From assembly GCA_963989385.1 (NCBI GenBank), contig OZ022498.1, forward strand, positions 102,657,298 to 102,721,297: a stretch of 64,000 nucleotides of DNA, written 5' to 3'. The stretch comes from Ctena decussata. Taxonomy: Eukaryota; Mollusca; Bivalvia; Lucinida; Lucinidae. The position numbers were made by a program, and so were the translations under genes. The notes beneath the pieces are model-generated. The model ran no database searches. It was not told the DNA's origin and worked only from the letters and a program-made list of their open reading frames with translations. Numbering within the stretch: position 1 is the stretch's first letter; the number at the start of each line of letters is the position of its first letter. This document shows positions 23,227 to 35,003 of this stretch, piece by piece.

Positions 23227-23328
23227 GTGAGTATAGAATGTTTTACGGCTAGCTAGAGTTGTTTGCATTGCAGTAAGTGGAGAATGCCAGCCTGGTGTCA
23301 TTATCGTCAGGATTATAAAATAAGACTG

Positions 23329-23935
23329 TTTTTGTCGCACCTGCTTCAGCAAGGTGCGATATAGGCGTCCAGTTTTCCATTCGTCCGTCCGTTTGTCTGT
23401 CTGTCTGTTCACATTTAAGTTGACCCTAAATTTTAAGTCCATTCAAATGACTTTTTCTCTATAACCACTGCAACCATGGTTCTAAAATTTCACATGCTGC
23501 ATGACCAGAATGACAAAATTCAGTTTGGTTAAGAATCCAAGTTGGCCGCTGTTACTAAAAATAGCAAAAACAATAAAATCAACTTTTTTTCCAGAACCAC
23601 TTTGTATATTTAGCTGAAATTTAACGTGAAACATCAAGGGGACCTTGGTTTTAAAAATTACCAAAATGAAGAAAATCTGTAGTGGAATAATGTCACAGTG
23701 ACCTACTTTCTGTTTGCGAGTCAGAGTTTGCAAAAATGCCAACATCTCATAAAAACTTGAATAGATTTGGGTCAAATTTAGTCAGAATGGTCCTTAAATG
23801 GAGTTCTTTGAAATTTAAGCGAATGGAGACCATCCAAGATGTCCGCCAGCCACCATTACTAGAAATAGAAAAATATGAAAGTGACAATATCTCAAGAGCC
23901 CCTCAATGTATTAAAATGATCCTTGCATAAAGCTA
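23329..23935 (+). mobile_element. Helentron-like element fragment, GTCGCACC family
   Basis: The 5' end tttttgtcgcacctgcttca has a hairpin (gcacct..aggtgc) followed by a (gtcc)n-rich stretch and loose ~150-bp repeats (ccactgcaaccatggttcta). No 3' stem-loop plus CTTGT was found, so the right limit is uncertain. Confidence 0.55.
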
Positions 23936-24089
23936 GCAGTAAATGGGTACCTTTAAGGCAGCAGTAAGAGAGGGATGGGCTCCACCTTTCATATGCTGTG
24001 CCCAAGATACACAGTGGGCCTCTAATCCCAACTGCCCCTGCAGCCACTAGGTTATGGGAAACCATTACCTTTATGTATATAGTTTATCT

Positions 24090-24312
24090 TAAGGTGTACA
24101 AGAACACTGCCATGTTTTTCTACCATTTTTGCAAGGGGAAAACACTTTTATTACTTCCTTTTTGCTTCCCTGGACAACAAAGCTCTTCCAAAATGGGGTC
24201 TACTCTTAAAGAAAAGAATTTGCTCTTAAAGGAGCAAATTCTTTCCTTTAAGAGTTGACCCCATTTAGAAGGGAGGCAAAATAGAAATGGCAGAGTTCCT
24301 TCCCCTGAATGT
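24090..24312. mobile_element. MITE, AAGGTGTA..CTCTTAAAGGAAAGAATTTG family, copy in intron 5
   Basis: Central hairpin ctcttaaagaaaagaatttg / gcaaattctttcctttaaga, flanked by paired ccattt/ aaatgg and cctcc/ggagg blocks. Relatives are at 37730-37967, 52076-52360, 55110-55335 and 51396-51573. It ends 46 nt before exon 6. Confidence 0.75.
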
Positions 24313-24357
24313 CTTGCTGATTTACCATAAACAAACTGTTGTTTAACTCTGTTTCAG

Positions 24358-24529
24358 TTCTATTCCTTAGATGTTTATGGTGATTGCGGAAAGCCTCTCA
24401 ACACCAAACAGCTATATAAACAGTTGAAATGGATTGTTGAGAACACAAAGAAAACTGGCTCACCTCTGGGGATACTAACCATGGAGCATAGGCATAACTG
24501 GGCTCAAACATACAAAAGGTTAATGAAAG
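24358..24529 (+). CDS. CRAT: CRAT exon 6
   Basis: Encodes residues 206-262, FYSLDVYGDCGKPLNTKQL through SPLGILTMEHRHNWAQTYK, equivalent to the family segment F.LDVY...G.PLT..Q...L and GILT..HR..WA..Y. Acceptor ctctgtttcag, donor AAAG|GTACGT, ending one nucleotide into a codon. It is bracketed by a MITE upstream and a palindromic MITE starting 38 nt downstream. Confidence 0.92.
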
Positions 24530-24567
24530 GTACGTAATCAGCTCTAGGACAACTGTAAACTGACATA

Positions 24568-24804
24568 TGAGCCGCGACATGACAAAATTAACAACATGGT
24601 TGTGCACCCAGCACAGATTCAGATCAGCCTGGGCATCCGCCCAGTCTGATCAGAGTCTTCGCTGTCCCCATGGAGGTAGCCTAGACCCTTAGCTACCTTT
24701 TGGGTACTAAACGAAGAGTCTGATCAAACTGGGCGGATGTCCAGGCTGGTCTAAATCTGCGCTGGGCGCAAGCCACATTGTTGGTTTTGTCATGTCGCGG
24801 CTCA
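24568..24804. mobile_element. Palindromic MITE, TGAGCC family
   Basis: tgagccgcgacatgacaaaa on the left and ttttgtcatgtcgcggctca on the right, with internal arms cagatcagcctgggcatccg / cggatgtccaggctggtcta. It starts 38 nt after exon 6. Confidence 0.9.
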
Positions 24805-25640
24805 TATAATCTGTACATAAAAGGCTATTTATTATAAATTATAAATGTATAGAAGTTTATATTTGTAACAATACAGACTTGAACAATTTGATCTGCATCT
24901 TTTGACTTCCAACAGTATGGCAGTTTTGTCATGTGGTTTTCAGGTTATCCTTCTAATTCATACAGGGTAGTCAGTCAGAGACCTCACTGTTGGCTGTATG
25001 GCTTGGGTCACTTATACAGATGGCTGATGTGATAAGCCAAGGCTCTTACATTACCAGCACTTATGTGCAGTCTCATCAGAGGCTTTGCTTGATCGACATT
25101 CAGGCCCGGATCCAAACCACCACATACTGGTGGGGCTCTGGATAACTGGTGGGGCTGGGAGGTGCTCAGATATGTGTGTGTATGGGGGTGGGGGGAGTGG
25201 GGCTTGAAAATATGAAATAATTAGGGATCAATTTGATCCCACCGAGGCAATTCTAATGAAATGTCACAACACATATTTTAATGTAATCAGGCCCAGGTGG
25301 TGGGGCTCAGGCCCCAAAGCCCAACCCCTTGATCCGGGACTGGCATTGTTGGAAGTCACATCACATTGCTCATTTATTTCTTGTAAATGATTCTACTGAA
25401 AAAATTCAACAGTAATTGTTATTGCTTGTTTACTCTGCTATGTTCATCACAGTGTGGTCAACACTTTGCAGAAGTTTGTATTCATTTATGTTGATATGTT
25501 TTCTGTCTTTGATATGAAAACTGAATTAGAACTTCAAACAGGCATGTTTCTATTCCTTTGACAACAAAATAAATGAAAAAAACTGAGCATAAATCTGTGA
25601 AAAATATCCTAAGTCATAGCTGCACACAGCTGCTTATATA
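24805..25640. other. Intron 6, mostly unassigned
   Basis: Contains a G-rich run (gggggtggggggagtgggg) near 25184-25202 and a degenerate TCCAGATAAG-MITE piece (aattctaatgaaatgtcaca) near 25250. Nothing else recognised. Confidence 0.4.
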
Positions 25641-25644
25641 GAGG

Positions 25645-25930
25645 ATATTACACATGTGGTCATTTCATATGAAATTTATGAAACAAGCTTTTGGCAAGTT
25701 TCATAAATTTCATATGAAATGACCACAAGTGTAAGATTCTGTTATCATAATTATGACCCTTTTTAAAAAATGGGATTTTAACGCCTTCAAACTGAACATT
25801 ATTTCAATGCATTGTTGACATGGACATTGTCAGTGACGTTATGTGTACGTGCCAAAGTGTTGTTACACCTGTGGTCATACAATTTTTATGACATGACGTT
25901 ATCCACTGAATAACAGCGACGTCATATGAT
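25645..25930. repeat. Hairpin-containing repeat, second copy, beside CRAT exon 7
   Basis: Homologous along its length to 12250-12535, with the hairpin cacatgtggtcatttcatat / catatgaaatgaccacaagt and the shared part ending acgttatccactgaataaca then gcgacgtcatatga. Confidence 0.8.
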
Positions 25931-25958
25931 AAATTTAGTTTCTGGATTGTTTTTTCAG

Positions 25959-26131
25959 ATCCTACAAATAAACAAAATCTAGAAAGCATCCAGAGAAGCA
26001 TCATAGTTCTGTGTATTGATGAACCATTGCCAAATGTGCAGGATCCCAGAAGTGAATATGGTGCCTCTATGTTACATGGTTCTGGATCAAAGGTCAATTC
26101 CGGAAATAGATGGTTCGATAAAACTATACAG
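25959..26131 (+). CDS. CRAT: CRAT exon 7
   Basis: Encodes residues 263-320, including NLESIQRSIIVLCIDEPLP and GSKVNSGNRWFDKTIQ. The GSR-NSGNRWFDK-LQ motif lies just before the catalytic region in the family. Acceptor tgttttttcag, donor CAG|GTAGGT. It begins about 26 nt after the end of a ~285-bp repeat that also occurs at 12250-12535. Confidence 0.93.
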
Positions 26132-26301
26132 GTAGGTTGGTTATAAATAATCCTGTAGATACTCCTCAACACAGGGCCACAACAAAGATTAAACAATAAA
26201 GATAAGTGGCTGAATGTTATTCTTACACAATGTAAATTGAGCTGTGACAGGACAGATTAAGTGTTTTGTGACTATATAACCAAATACACTATTCTTCTTT
26301 G

Positions 26302-26361
26302 TTGAAAAAAATGTGAGAAGCCTTTGTAATGCAAAAGCTTCTCACATTTTTTTCAACAAAC
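26302..26361. repeat. Short hairpin
   Basis: gttgaaaaaaatgtgagaag pairs with cttctcacatttttttcaac around a loop of about 18 nt. Degenerate relatives with gaaaaatgtgagtag occur near 4758 and 28765. Confidence 0.7.
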
Positions 26362-26481
26362 TTTAACGTCTCATAAACTAACAATGTCATTAGTTTTGAA
26401 CAACTGGGCCCTGCATGTCAAGATATGTAGGGCTGCAACATTTTTTTTATATTATCAAAAAAAAATCCTACAGATGAGCAT

Positions 26482-26602
26482 TCCTGTTTATTGTGTTCTT
26501 CTCCGGTCTTTCGGATGAGACTTTAAATGGAGATCCCATCTCCATATGACCTTGTTGTTGGTGGGACGTCAAACCCGAGTTCACTTGCTCCTGTTTATTG
26601 TG
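26482..26602 (+). mobile_element. 5'-truncated SINE of the (TCAC)n family, 14-bp target duplication
   Basis: The insert 26496-26588 (ttcttctccggtctttcgga through gtgggacgtcaaacccgagt) matches the 3' half of the SINE at 11911. tcctgtttattgtg flanks it at 26482-26495 and 26589-26602. The tRNA head is missing. Confidence 0.88.
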
Positions 26603-26690
26603 ATAATTGTGTATTATTGGTCCTGTTGAGAGACGTGGAGTAGTGTAGGGCGATGTTCTGCATATTGACATTTGTATTATTTTTTTTCAG

Positions 26691-26791
26691 TTTATTGTTG
26701 GGGCTGACGGCTACAATGGTCTTAACTATGAGCATACAACAGCTGAGGGACCACCTATTATTAGTCTGGCTGATCACTGTGTCAAGTTTAT
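26691..26791 (+). CDS. CRAT: CRAT exon 8 (catalytic histidine)
   Basis: Encodes FIVGADGYNGLNYEHTTAEG then PPIISLADHCVKF. His335 in YEHTTAEGPP corresponds to the catalytic general-base histidine of carnitine acyltransferases (His343 in mammalian CRAT numbering). Acceptor tttttttcag, donor TTTAT|GTAAGT. The next intron is 9.7 kb. The intact motif argues for a functional enzyme. Confidence 0.94.
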
Positions 26792-26908
26792 GTAAGTTAG
26801 CATTCTTTCAGGCTATGACTTAGCTGTGTGGCCCTTGTGCTATCAGAGCAGCATTTAATTTTAATATAAACAAGAATTATTTTTCAGTATTATTTGGAAA
26901 GTATATAG

Positions 26909-27096
26909 GAGCCATGACACGAAAAAACTGACAAAATGGTCGTGCGCCCAGTGCAGACTCAGATCAGCCTGGGCATCCGCCCAGTCTGATCAGAGTCTTC
27001 ACTTTGCGCTTAAAGGGTAGTTAAGGGTCTAAGCTAGCTCCACGCAGACAGTGAAGACTTTGATCAGACTGGGTGAATGCCTAGGCTGATCTGAAC
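26909..27096. mobile_element. Palindromic MITE, TGAGCC family, right end truncated
   Basis: Starts gagccatgacacgaaaaaac; internal arms cagatcagcctgggcatccg / gaatgcctaggctgatctga. The terminal right arm is missing. A second copy starts 37 nt on. Confidence 0.8.
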
Positions 27097-27133
27097 ATTG
27101 CAGTCACTGCTTCAAAAAAATGTAATGTGGAAA

Positions 27134-27372
27134 TGAGCCGCGACACAAGAAAACCAACAAAGTGGTTGTTAGCCCAGTGCAGGCTCAGATCAGCCTGGGT
27201 GTCCGCCCAGTCTGATCAGAGTCTTTGCTTTGCACTTAAAGGGTAGCTAAAGGTCTAAGGTAGCTCCATGCAGATGGCAAAGACTTCTATCAGACTGGGT
27301 GAATGCCTAGGCTGATTTGAGTCTTCGCTGGGTGCACATGCCACTTTGTTGGTTTTGTTGTGTCGCGGCTCA
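27134..27372. mobile_element. Palindromic MITE, TGAGCC family
   Basis: tgagccgcgacacaagaaaa on the left and ttttgttgtgtcgcggctca on the right. Confidence 0.9.
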
Positions 27373-27498
27373 TAGATGCTTTAAGGTCATGCCATTGTGG
27401 GTTTTTCTCTTGTTGGCAGATGTGGTATCAGAAACTTTAAATGGCAGCAATGTTTCATTTGACAGTTAAAAATGTAACTTTTTGTGAAATCAATAGAT

Positions 27499-28120
27499 AT
27501 ATATGAGCCGTTCTCTGTGAAAAGACGGGCTTAATGACATTACGTAATAATTACGTTGTAAACGGATGAAAAACGTCAAAATTAATGAATTTTCGGGCCT
27601 CTCTTTATTTCCATGAAAATACCTTAGGCGTTGAGATATAACAGAAAGCCTATGAATTTAGACAAAATACAGTTATAAATATGGCATATGTTGCCATGAC
27701 AACGCTTTTCCCATGGTAACCCCAAAGCCTTGAGAACATATGGTATACCATCAAAAATACCTATCATTTGAGAAAGAATGCTAAATAATGCGAATGGTCA
27801 TGTGGGTGCTATGAAATACACATTGAAAAAGAGCAAACACACTTTTTGTCCAAGTTATTTTGTGTAACAAGCATCCAAAGCTTGTTTAAACAAACGTAAT
27901 GCCGTTGACGACAAAATATACTTGCATGACGTTAATAACGTCATATAAAGAAACAGCACTACCTGTGAGATTCTAAAGTCTATATTTCATTAATGAATAA
28001 TAGTAACCATTTCAAATTTTCAGGAACTGCTAAGAAAAGCTAATACTTTTCAGCGATGCAGTTAGTTAATTTTTAATATATGTCATTAAGCCCGATATTC
28101 ACAGAGACTGGCTCATATAT
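27499..28120. mobile_element. ~620-bp TIR element, ATATGAGCCGTTCTCTGTG family
   Basis: The left end atgagccgttctctgtgaaa continues through gacgggcttaatgacat. It is mirrored by atgtcattaagcccgatatt then cacagagactggctcat. The TIRs are about 40 bp with a few mismatches and AT dinucleotides flank both sides. No ORF. Confidence 0.82.
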
Positions 28121-29635
28121 ATATATATGAGTCAAAGGATTGGAGGTAGGCTAGGCCTATATTTGTCCTCTCAAATGTCCTTTGTTTGTCAATTCCATAT
28201 CATTACAGTAAAAATTCTAAAAATTGAGATGCCTCAAATTATTTCCATAGTTATCCTGAAATTGGAACAGCCTGTGATGGTGATGGCTTCTGTTAAATTT
28301 CCAATGAAATATTTTTGCATGAAAGCTAGTTCTTCAGAAAGGTATGGGAAAAAAAATTCTATCTTCGGTGTGTGATGCAGATAGAAAAATCTGTCCCTTG
28401 AGAACATTATGTGGTATCACTTTGCGAACCTCCTGAATCCAAACAGTGACCCTAATGATGGATATTTCTGTGCTCACACCTTTGATAGATTCTTATAATC
28501 TCTATACCCTTGTAGAAAAGAAGAAAAAACTGACCAGGGGAGCATTGAAAGGTATTATCACATTATACTCTAAATATTCAGACATATTATTCCACCTACC
28601 ATATACTGCTAGAAAACTTGGGTTGGGGTCACATTAGAAAGTATCTTGATTATGCTACAATTATTATATATACAAACCTGGGCCCTGTCATTTAAACTAA
28701 TAATAGTGTTAGTAAACTAGATGTCAAAATTTTGAACGTATTGTTCGCAAAAATACTGCCGCTTTTTGCTGAAAAATTTGAGTAGCTTTTGCATATGATG
28801 CCAGGGCATATAATGTTTTGGTCGTGCATAGGTTTGTATGTTATTACATGCATACGTCTGCACATACATCCCTCTGTATGTATGCACAAATGTGATCCTG
28901 TTAGACTCGCTTTAAGATTGTTGTGTAAGAGGTAGATTTCAGGGTTCCTATTATTGTAGCAACTTGAAATTTTGTATGAGGATTTACGTTTATATATGTA
29001 CAACAGGAATACACAAGAATCGGGATATGATGATCCATATGTCGTGGTCCACCAACGTCAGACTTAGGCTAATTTTGCAAGGTTAAGATTTTTGTAAGAG
29101 GTAGATTTTAGGGTTCCTATTATTGTAGCAGCTTGAAATTATGTATGATGACTTACATCTATAAGTACAACAGGAATATAAGAATCAGGTCATGATGATC
29201 CATATATCATGGTCGACTGACTTTCCTGATTGGCCATACAGTGACTCTTAAACTGTATAAAGGACTGCAGTTTATGTCACATTTCAAGCTTAGGAGGAAA
29301 CTTGGCCTATAGACTTTTATATTACACAAGTCTGCCTCTATGAACCTAGTTCTCCTACAAGTACCATCTTTCTCAAGGCACTAGGCAGGGGCATCCATGT
29401 ACTGTGGACACATTTCTAGTTTTGGCAAAAAAATTAAGACACTTGATTTCATTGGTAGTAGAACACTTACTGACTCCTCAAAAATTTCAACTAATGACTG
29501 CCTTCAGCTTACGAAGCTTTGAATAACTGGGCCCAGCTTAAAAAGTAGTTTTGTCTCTACAATAAGAAGGTATTTAGTTAAGCTAGATTCATTGTTCTGC
29601 CAATATAAATGTCATATCAAGTAGAGGTCTAATGA
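28121..29635. other. Intron 8, unassigned sequence
   Basis: No gene recognised. A diverged direct repeat of about 130 bp is visible: gaggtagatttcagggttcc at 28929 and gaggtagattttagggttcc near 29098, each followed by tattattgtagcaNcttgaa. Confidence 0.45.
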
Positions 29636-29844
29636 TACAGTCAACTCCCGATATCTCGAACACTGATATCTCAAAGTATCTCCATATATCAAAGAAAGTA
29701 TTTTCTATTTTTATTTACTTTTCAACTCCTGCTGTCTCAAACTACTGATATCTCAAAGTAAATTTTCTGGTACCAGAAAATTTACTTTGAGATATCGGTA
29801 GTTTTGGACTAAGTTCGACTTCGAGATATCAGGAGTTGACTGTA
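29636..29844. mobile_element. Tc1/mariner-type palindromic MITE with TA target duplication
   Basis: Bases 29638-29842 start cagtcaactcccgatatctc and end gagatatcaggagttgactg, flanked by TA on both sides. A second internal palindrome (ctttgagatatc) lies at the centre. Confidence 0.85.
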
Positions 29845-31380
29845 TATCAATGCGTCAGTTCATCATGATAGTGGTTGCCTTGATGCTCTTGTGATAGTGT
29901 TTTCATTATAAATAACTATTACTGATAGTGCTTTCAACTTTCCGTAGTTTTGATTCTTTTTGTTCATGTAGATTTTCACTTTGTGGACTGCATTTTGAAA
30001 CTCATCTTCCATAAATACTGTTAAGAAATATAAAGGGTGTCATCATTGAATAAGAAGGTTGTGTTAAGATGGTGGTTAAGCTTATATTCAAGAGGACAGC
30101 ACATATATGTAATTTAGAGATGAGGGACTTACTAAAATCATCTAAGTTCTTTAAAAAATCTGCAAGATTTAGAAGGTGATAGTATCATGATGCATCATGA
30201 TGTAGGTCCTTCCTAGTAATAGGATAGTGATAGTATCGTGATAGTCAGAATTTGGCACAATAGTCAGCCCTAATATCAAGATGTGGACATTAGTTTAAAG
30301 ATTTACACCCTCAATATTTCTATTATCTTTTAACAAAAGATTATTCTAGGCATGATAATGATTGCTATTAAAAGTACATTTATCTGCCAAATTTATGATT
30401 TGTGATTGTCACTGACTATAGGAGGCTTCAAGAAAATACACAAAAAGAGCGGCAATAGCGGACCGCCATTCCTGCCAAAAATGAAGACTGGATACGCCCA
30501 GCAATCATAGTTAATCAGAATAAGGTTATATCATGAACGATTTTAAGCCCTTTCTTTAATCGACTTCAGACACTTATTGGCTGAAAAGAACCCACATGCA
30601 CAGATTAGAGGTTAATGCTATTGTAAAGTTATTTACTCCACCAGTCATAAAATTCAAAACAAGCTTGCAGAAACGCCTGTGGGAGTCAATCAATTTATGG
30701 CAACCAAATATTTGTGAATATTCAAGAAGGATATGGATTGATATACCGTCTCTGCCTCCGTAACAAAGATGTTTTTGCTGAAGATTTCTTGAACAAATCT
30801 TAATTATGTTGCATACAACTAACCAGTTTCATAATTTTGTGATTATTTCATAATGAAATACAAGGTAGTATACCTTTAAAGTCATATTTTAAAGACTGAT
30901 GGTTAAGAAGATCCAGAAATAGAAATATTCATCTTTTTTTGTATAGAAAGAATGAAATTAAAGACAAGCAGAACATTACAAGGTATTTCTTTTGTTGACA
31001 TAGTTGAAAATGCAGTGAATGTATTATTTTTTTGTGTGTTTCATTGATTTTACCCAGTTGACTGTAATATAATTATGTAAATCAGAGTGTCATATGTTTT
31101 TGTTTTGTTGCATTAAGAGAGTTTAAGGCAGTCTTAATGCATGATAAGAACAACATATTAATCTGTAGATGCTTCAGTCATTTTGTGTGGAAAAAGTCTA
31201 TACCCGCCTGTATCTCACGCATATTATCTCACCAAGGACCTTCTAAACATCATGTGAATATCACAAGCAGCCAATGTTCTTGCTGCACAAGAGGACAGGT
31301 GTCTACCCACAAGCTATACATTAAGATTGTATGACATTATGAATAATGCAGCCGCTGCTTCAAAAAATGTACACGTAGAA
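29845..31380. other. Intron 8, unassigned sequence
   Basis: AT-rich; no repeat terminus, gene or RNA recognised. Confidence 0.4.
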
Positions 31381-31614
31381 ATGAGAAAACGAGAAAACCA
31401 ACAAAGTGGTTGTGTGCCCAGGGCAGACTCAGATCATCCTGGGCATCTGCCCAGTCTCATAAGAGTCTTTGCTTTGCACTTAAAGGATAGCTAAGGGTCT
31501 GAGCTAGCTCCATGCAGACAGCAAAGACTCTGATCAGACTGGGTGGATGCCCAGAATAATCTGAGTCTGCGCTGGGCGCACAACCACTTTGTTGGTTTTC
31601 TTGCGTCATGGCTC
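31381..31614. mobile_element. Palindromic MITE, TGAGCC family, left end eroded
   Basis: Left gagaaaaccaacaaagtggt, right accactttgttggttttctt then gcgtcatggctca. Confidence 0.85.
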
Positions 31615-32587
31615 AAATGAAGTATTTCCTAGAGCAGATATTATTAAGATTAAGGATCAGCAGACACCTTATTTCTGAAAATAAGATTTAGTGAGGTTCT
31701 GAAAAAATTAGTGAGAATTCCATTTTTACATTAAATATATTGTTAAATTTCAGAAAAAAAAATTTAGCAAAACAGCACCTAGAACAGGGTTTTGGGAGCC
31801 AGAAATTAGGGAGTCTAATTTTATGTTGGTTATGTCACATATACTACCATATTAATCCTATTAAATGCCCCTTGGCATTGTATTTTAAGAAAAGGGGCAT
31901 TATTTAGAGCCTCAATTGTAGTTTTAAAATCAGCCACTGCCAAGCTACCTTTAATAAACAGTAGTTAGGTGAATAATTATACTTTCAGTGGAAGTAACTT
32001 TACTTTTTTTGCCTTCCTTCTCAGTACGGGCAGGAGTCAACTCTTGAAGGAAACAATTTGCTCCTCTAGGAGTAGATCCCCATCTCATATCTACACTGCA
32101 CTGATTTTCTTATTTTGGAATAATTTTGGAAGGGTAATGCCTGCTCTTGTCATAGTGTAATAAACATGGTGCACATCCTTGGCCAAATAAAAGAAAGAAA
32201 AGTATGCTTGATTCATGGTGGACGGCCTGTGTTTTGACCATGTGGTTCTAACAGTAAATTATACAAGTTTTTGAAGAAAATAATCTATATAATTTTTTTA
32301 AAGAAAATAATCTTGATACAGGTTGGAAAAGCTGCTATATCTCTAGTCTTAAATATTTTTGATTTTGTTAAAAAGCACACACCTTCATATAATTCATCCT
32401 TTAATGAAAAAATGCACCAGTTGCCAGGATTCTTCATAACAATTTGTTATAGTCAGACCAAAGTTGCTGCCTCAGCAACTTCAAGACATCTATGCAGTAG
32501 CCATGCTTATCAACAATTTCCAGAAGTTTGTGCAATAAACCTGCTTAAATTTGGTTATACCCTTATAACCCTAATATAGTTTATAGT

Positions 32588-32823
32588 TGAGCTGTGACAC
32601 AAGAAAACCAACAAAGTGGTTGTGCATCCAGCGCAGACTCAGATCAGCCTGGGCATCCACCCAGTCCGATCAGAGTCTTTGCTGACTGCATGGAGCTACC
32701 TTAGACCCTTGGCTACCCTTTAAGCACAAAGCAAAGACTTATCAGACTGGGCAGATGCTCAGGCTGATCTGAGTCTGCACTGGGCACACAAGCACTTTGT
32801 TGGTTTCCTCGTGTCATGGCTCA
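32588..32823. mobile_element. Palindromic MITE, TGAGCC family
   Basis: Left tgagctgtgacacaagaaaa, right ggtttcctcgtgtcatggct then ca; internal arms cagatcagcctgggcatcca / gcagatgctcaggctgatct. Confidence 0.88.
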
Positions 32824-32859
32824 ATTGCCTGCCTGTTCACATCATCATAGTTTGCACAG

Positions 32860-33993
32860 TTTTTAGCTCGCCTGAACGAAAGTTCAGGAAGAGCTATTGT
32901 TGTCACCACGGTGTCGGCGTCTGCGTCCGCGTCCGCGTCGGCGTCCGGATTGGATGTTTTGGTTAAAGTTTTTTAAAGACCTATATCTCCCTAACCCATG
33001 GATGGATTCTTTTGATACTTGCACTGTAGTTAGATATTGGTCCAAAGTTTAACATGGTACCACCCCCACCCCACTCCTTGACCTTGATGTCAAGGTCATG
33101 GACTTAGAAAATTGGGAGTCTTTTGGGACTGGATGTTTTGGTTAAAGTTTTCTAAAGCCCAGTAATTCCTTAACCCATTGATTGATTCCTTTGATACTTG
33201 CACTGTAGTTAGATATTGGTCGAAAGTTTTCCAAGGTACTACCCCTACCCCCCTCAGTGACCTTGATGTCAAGGTCATGGACTTAGAAAATTGTCTTTTT
33301 ATTGATTGGATGTTTTGGTTAAAGTTTTTTAATGACACATATCTCCTGAAACCATAGATGAATTCTTTTTATATTTGCACTGTAGTTAGATATTAGCCCA
33401 AAGTTTTACAGAGTACTACCCCAGCCCTGCACGGTGACCTTGATGTCAAGGTCAGGGACTTAGGAAATTTGGTCTTTATTAAAGTTTTCTAATTGCGTAC
33501 TGATTCATAATGCTTGGCAGAGATTTAGTTTACACTTGAACTGATGTTAGACACTTTTTTGAGTTTTTACAAAGCACTATATACTTACCCGACTGGATGA
33601 CCTTGATGTCAAGGTCATGGACTTTGAGTTTTGTCTTAAAGATTTTGATTAGTTTTATATTAATGAAGACATAATTTCACAGTGCCACAATGGACTCAGT
33701 TGATACTTATACTTGGACTGATGTTAGATAACGGTTAAAGGCTTTGATACATCCTAGCCCTGCCCTCCTCCCCGCTACCCCTTAGTTCTTTGACCTAAAG
33801 CTCATGGACTTTGAAATTTCATGTGGATTTTTTTTATTTTAAGACATTTCTGAGATAGCTTTTGTTTATAAATGTTGTCATTATGGACATGCTTGCCTGA
33901 AGTTTTATACATAGCAGTCCACACCACCATAGCGACTGTGTGATGGGCAAGCACCTATTCAGGCGAGCTATGCTGTCAGGCAACAGCTCTTGT
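32860..33993 (+). mobile_element. Helentron-like element, TCGCCTGAAC family, complete copy
   Basis: The 5' end is tttttagctcgcctgaacga with hairpin cctgaac-gaaa-gttcagg, followed by GC-rich (ggcgtc)n. The body is ~160-190-bp units with ttggatgttttggttaaagt and tgaccttgatgtcaaggtca. The 3' end is ttcaggcgagctatgctgtc then aggcaacagctcttgtt: subterminal repeat, stem-loop, CTCTTGT. Confidence 0.8.
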
Positions 33994-34659
33994 TCCTGCA
34001 TCTTGCAGCTATCTTTAGTGTTGAAAAATTGCAATTGTAATTTGTACATGGTTTAAATCACATTAATTCTGTTTGTTGGAAGTGCCTTGCCCAGTGGCAG
34101 ATTCATAACTCCAAGGGATCTAAATAATGCCACCCTTTCATATAATACAGTGCTCTCAGGGCATTAATATGTTATGTTATAATATGTTGCCTGACATATA
34201 ATAGAGATTTACCAAAATTCATGGTAATAGTCTTGTATGTAGTAATCCTTGGAAGTACAGTATGGATTTTCTTCAAACCTGCATAGATGCATCACTGAGA
34301 AAAGTTTAAGAGCTAATTAGATTTAGGTGACTTTGACCTAATTTTCAGGGTCCTATGTAGACTAATGAGGACATAGATAATTATAATTATGTGAAATTTT
34401 CACTAAAAGTGATCCATCCCTTCTTTAGTTTGTTCCCTACAAACTTGCATAGCTATACCTATGGGACAGTCCCAAGAGTTAAAGTTTTATGACAAAGTTT
34501 TTTTTTAGGACAAGGCACTGTTAAACGTGCTATCCTGAACGTGGACAGGTCTTGTATCCCACAGCAACTGAATTTTCCGTCTTAGGAGTTCCCCTTACAT
34601 ATTATGTGGAAAAATATAAAACAACCAGTATTTGATTTTATGAAAAGTTTAAGAGGACT

Positions 34660-34900
34660 GGTTTCACAGGGGAGAGAACTATGAAATGAAAAGAAGGGTT
34701 TTTCGTAGAGGACTTTTGTTAAAGGAAAGAATAAGCTCTCTGTAGAGAGCAAATTCTTTTCTTTGACAAAATCCCCTCTTGGAAAGGAAGTTCATGACCA
34801 GACAAGCAAACTCTGAAAAGAATCTCTCTTGTAAGAAGTGCAGTAACCCATCCATGTCCAGTGGAATGTTCAATCCTTACCAAATGGATGAGTCTATTTG
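34660..34900. repeat. Degenerate hairpin related to the CTCTTAAAGGAAAG MITE
   Basis: gttaaaggaaagaataagct and gagcaaattcttttctttga form an imperfect foldback flanked by loosely paired blocks. Assignment to the family is tentative. Confidence 0.45.
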
Positions 34901-35003
34901 TCAAAGAAGGGGTTTCTGGTTTTAGTTTATTTTCATCATTTTTATTTTATATCAGGGAGAAATCTCTTTTTGGCTTATGCTAATAATGTAGACTCAGATC
35001 AGA

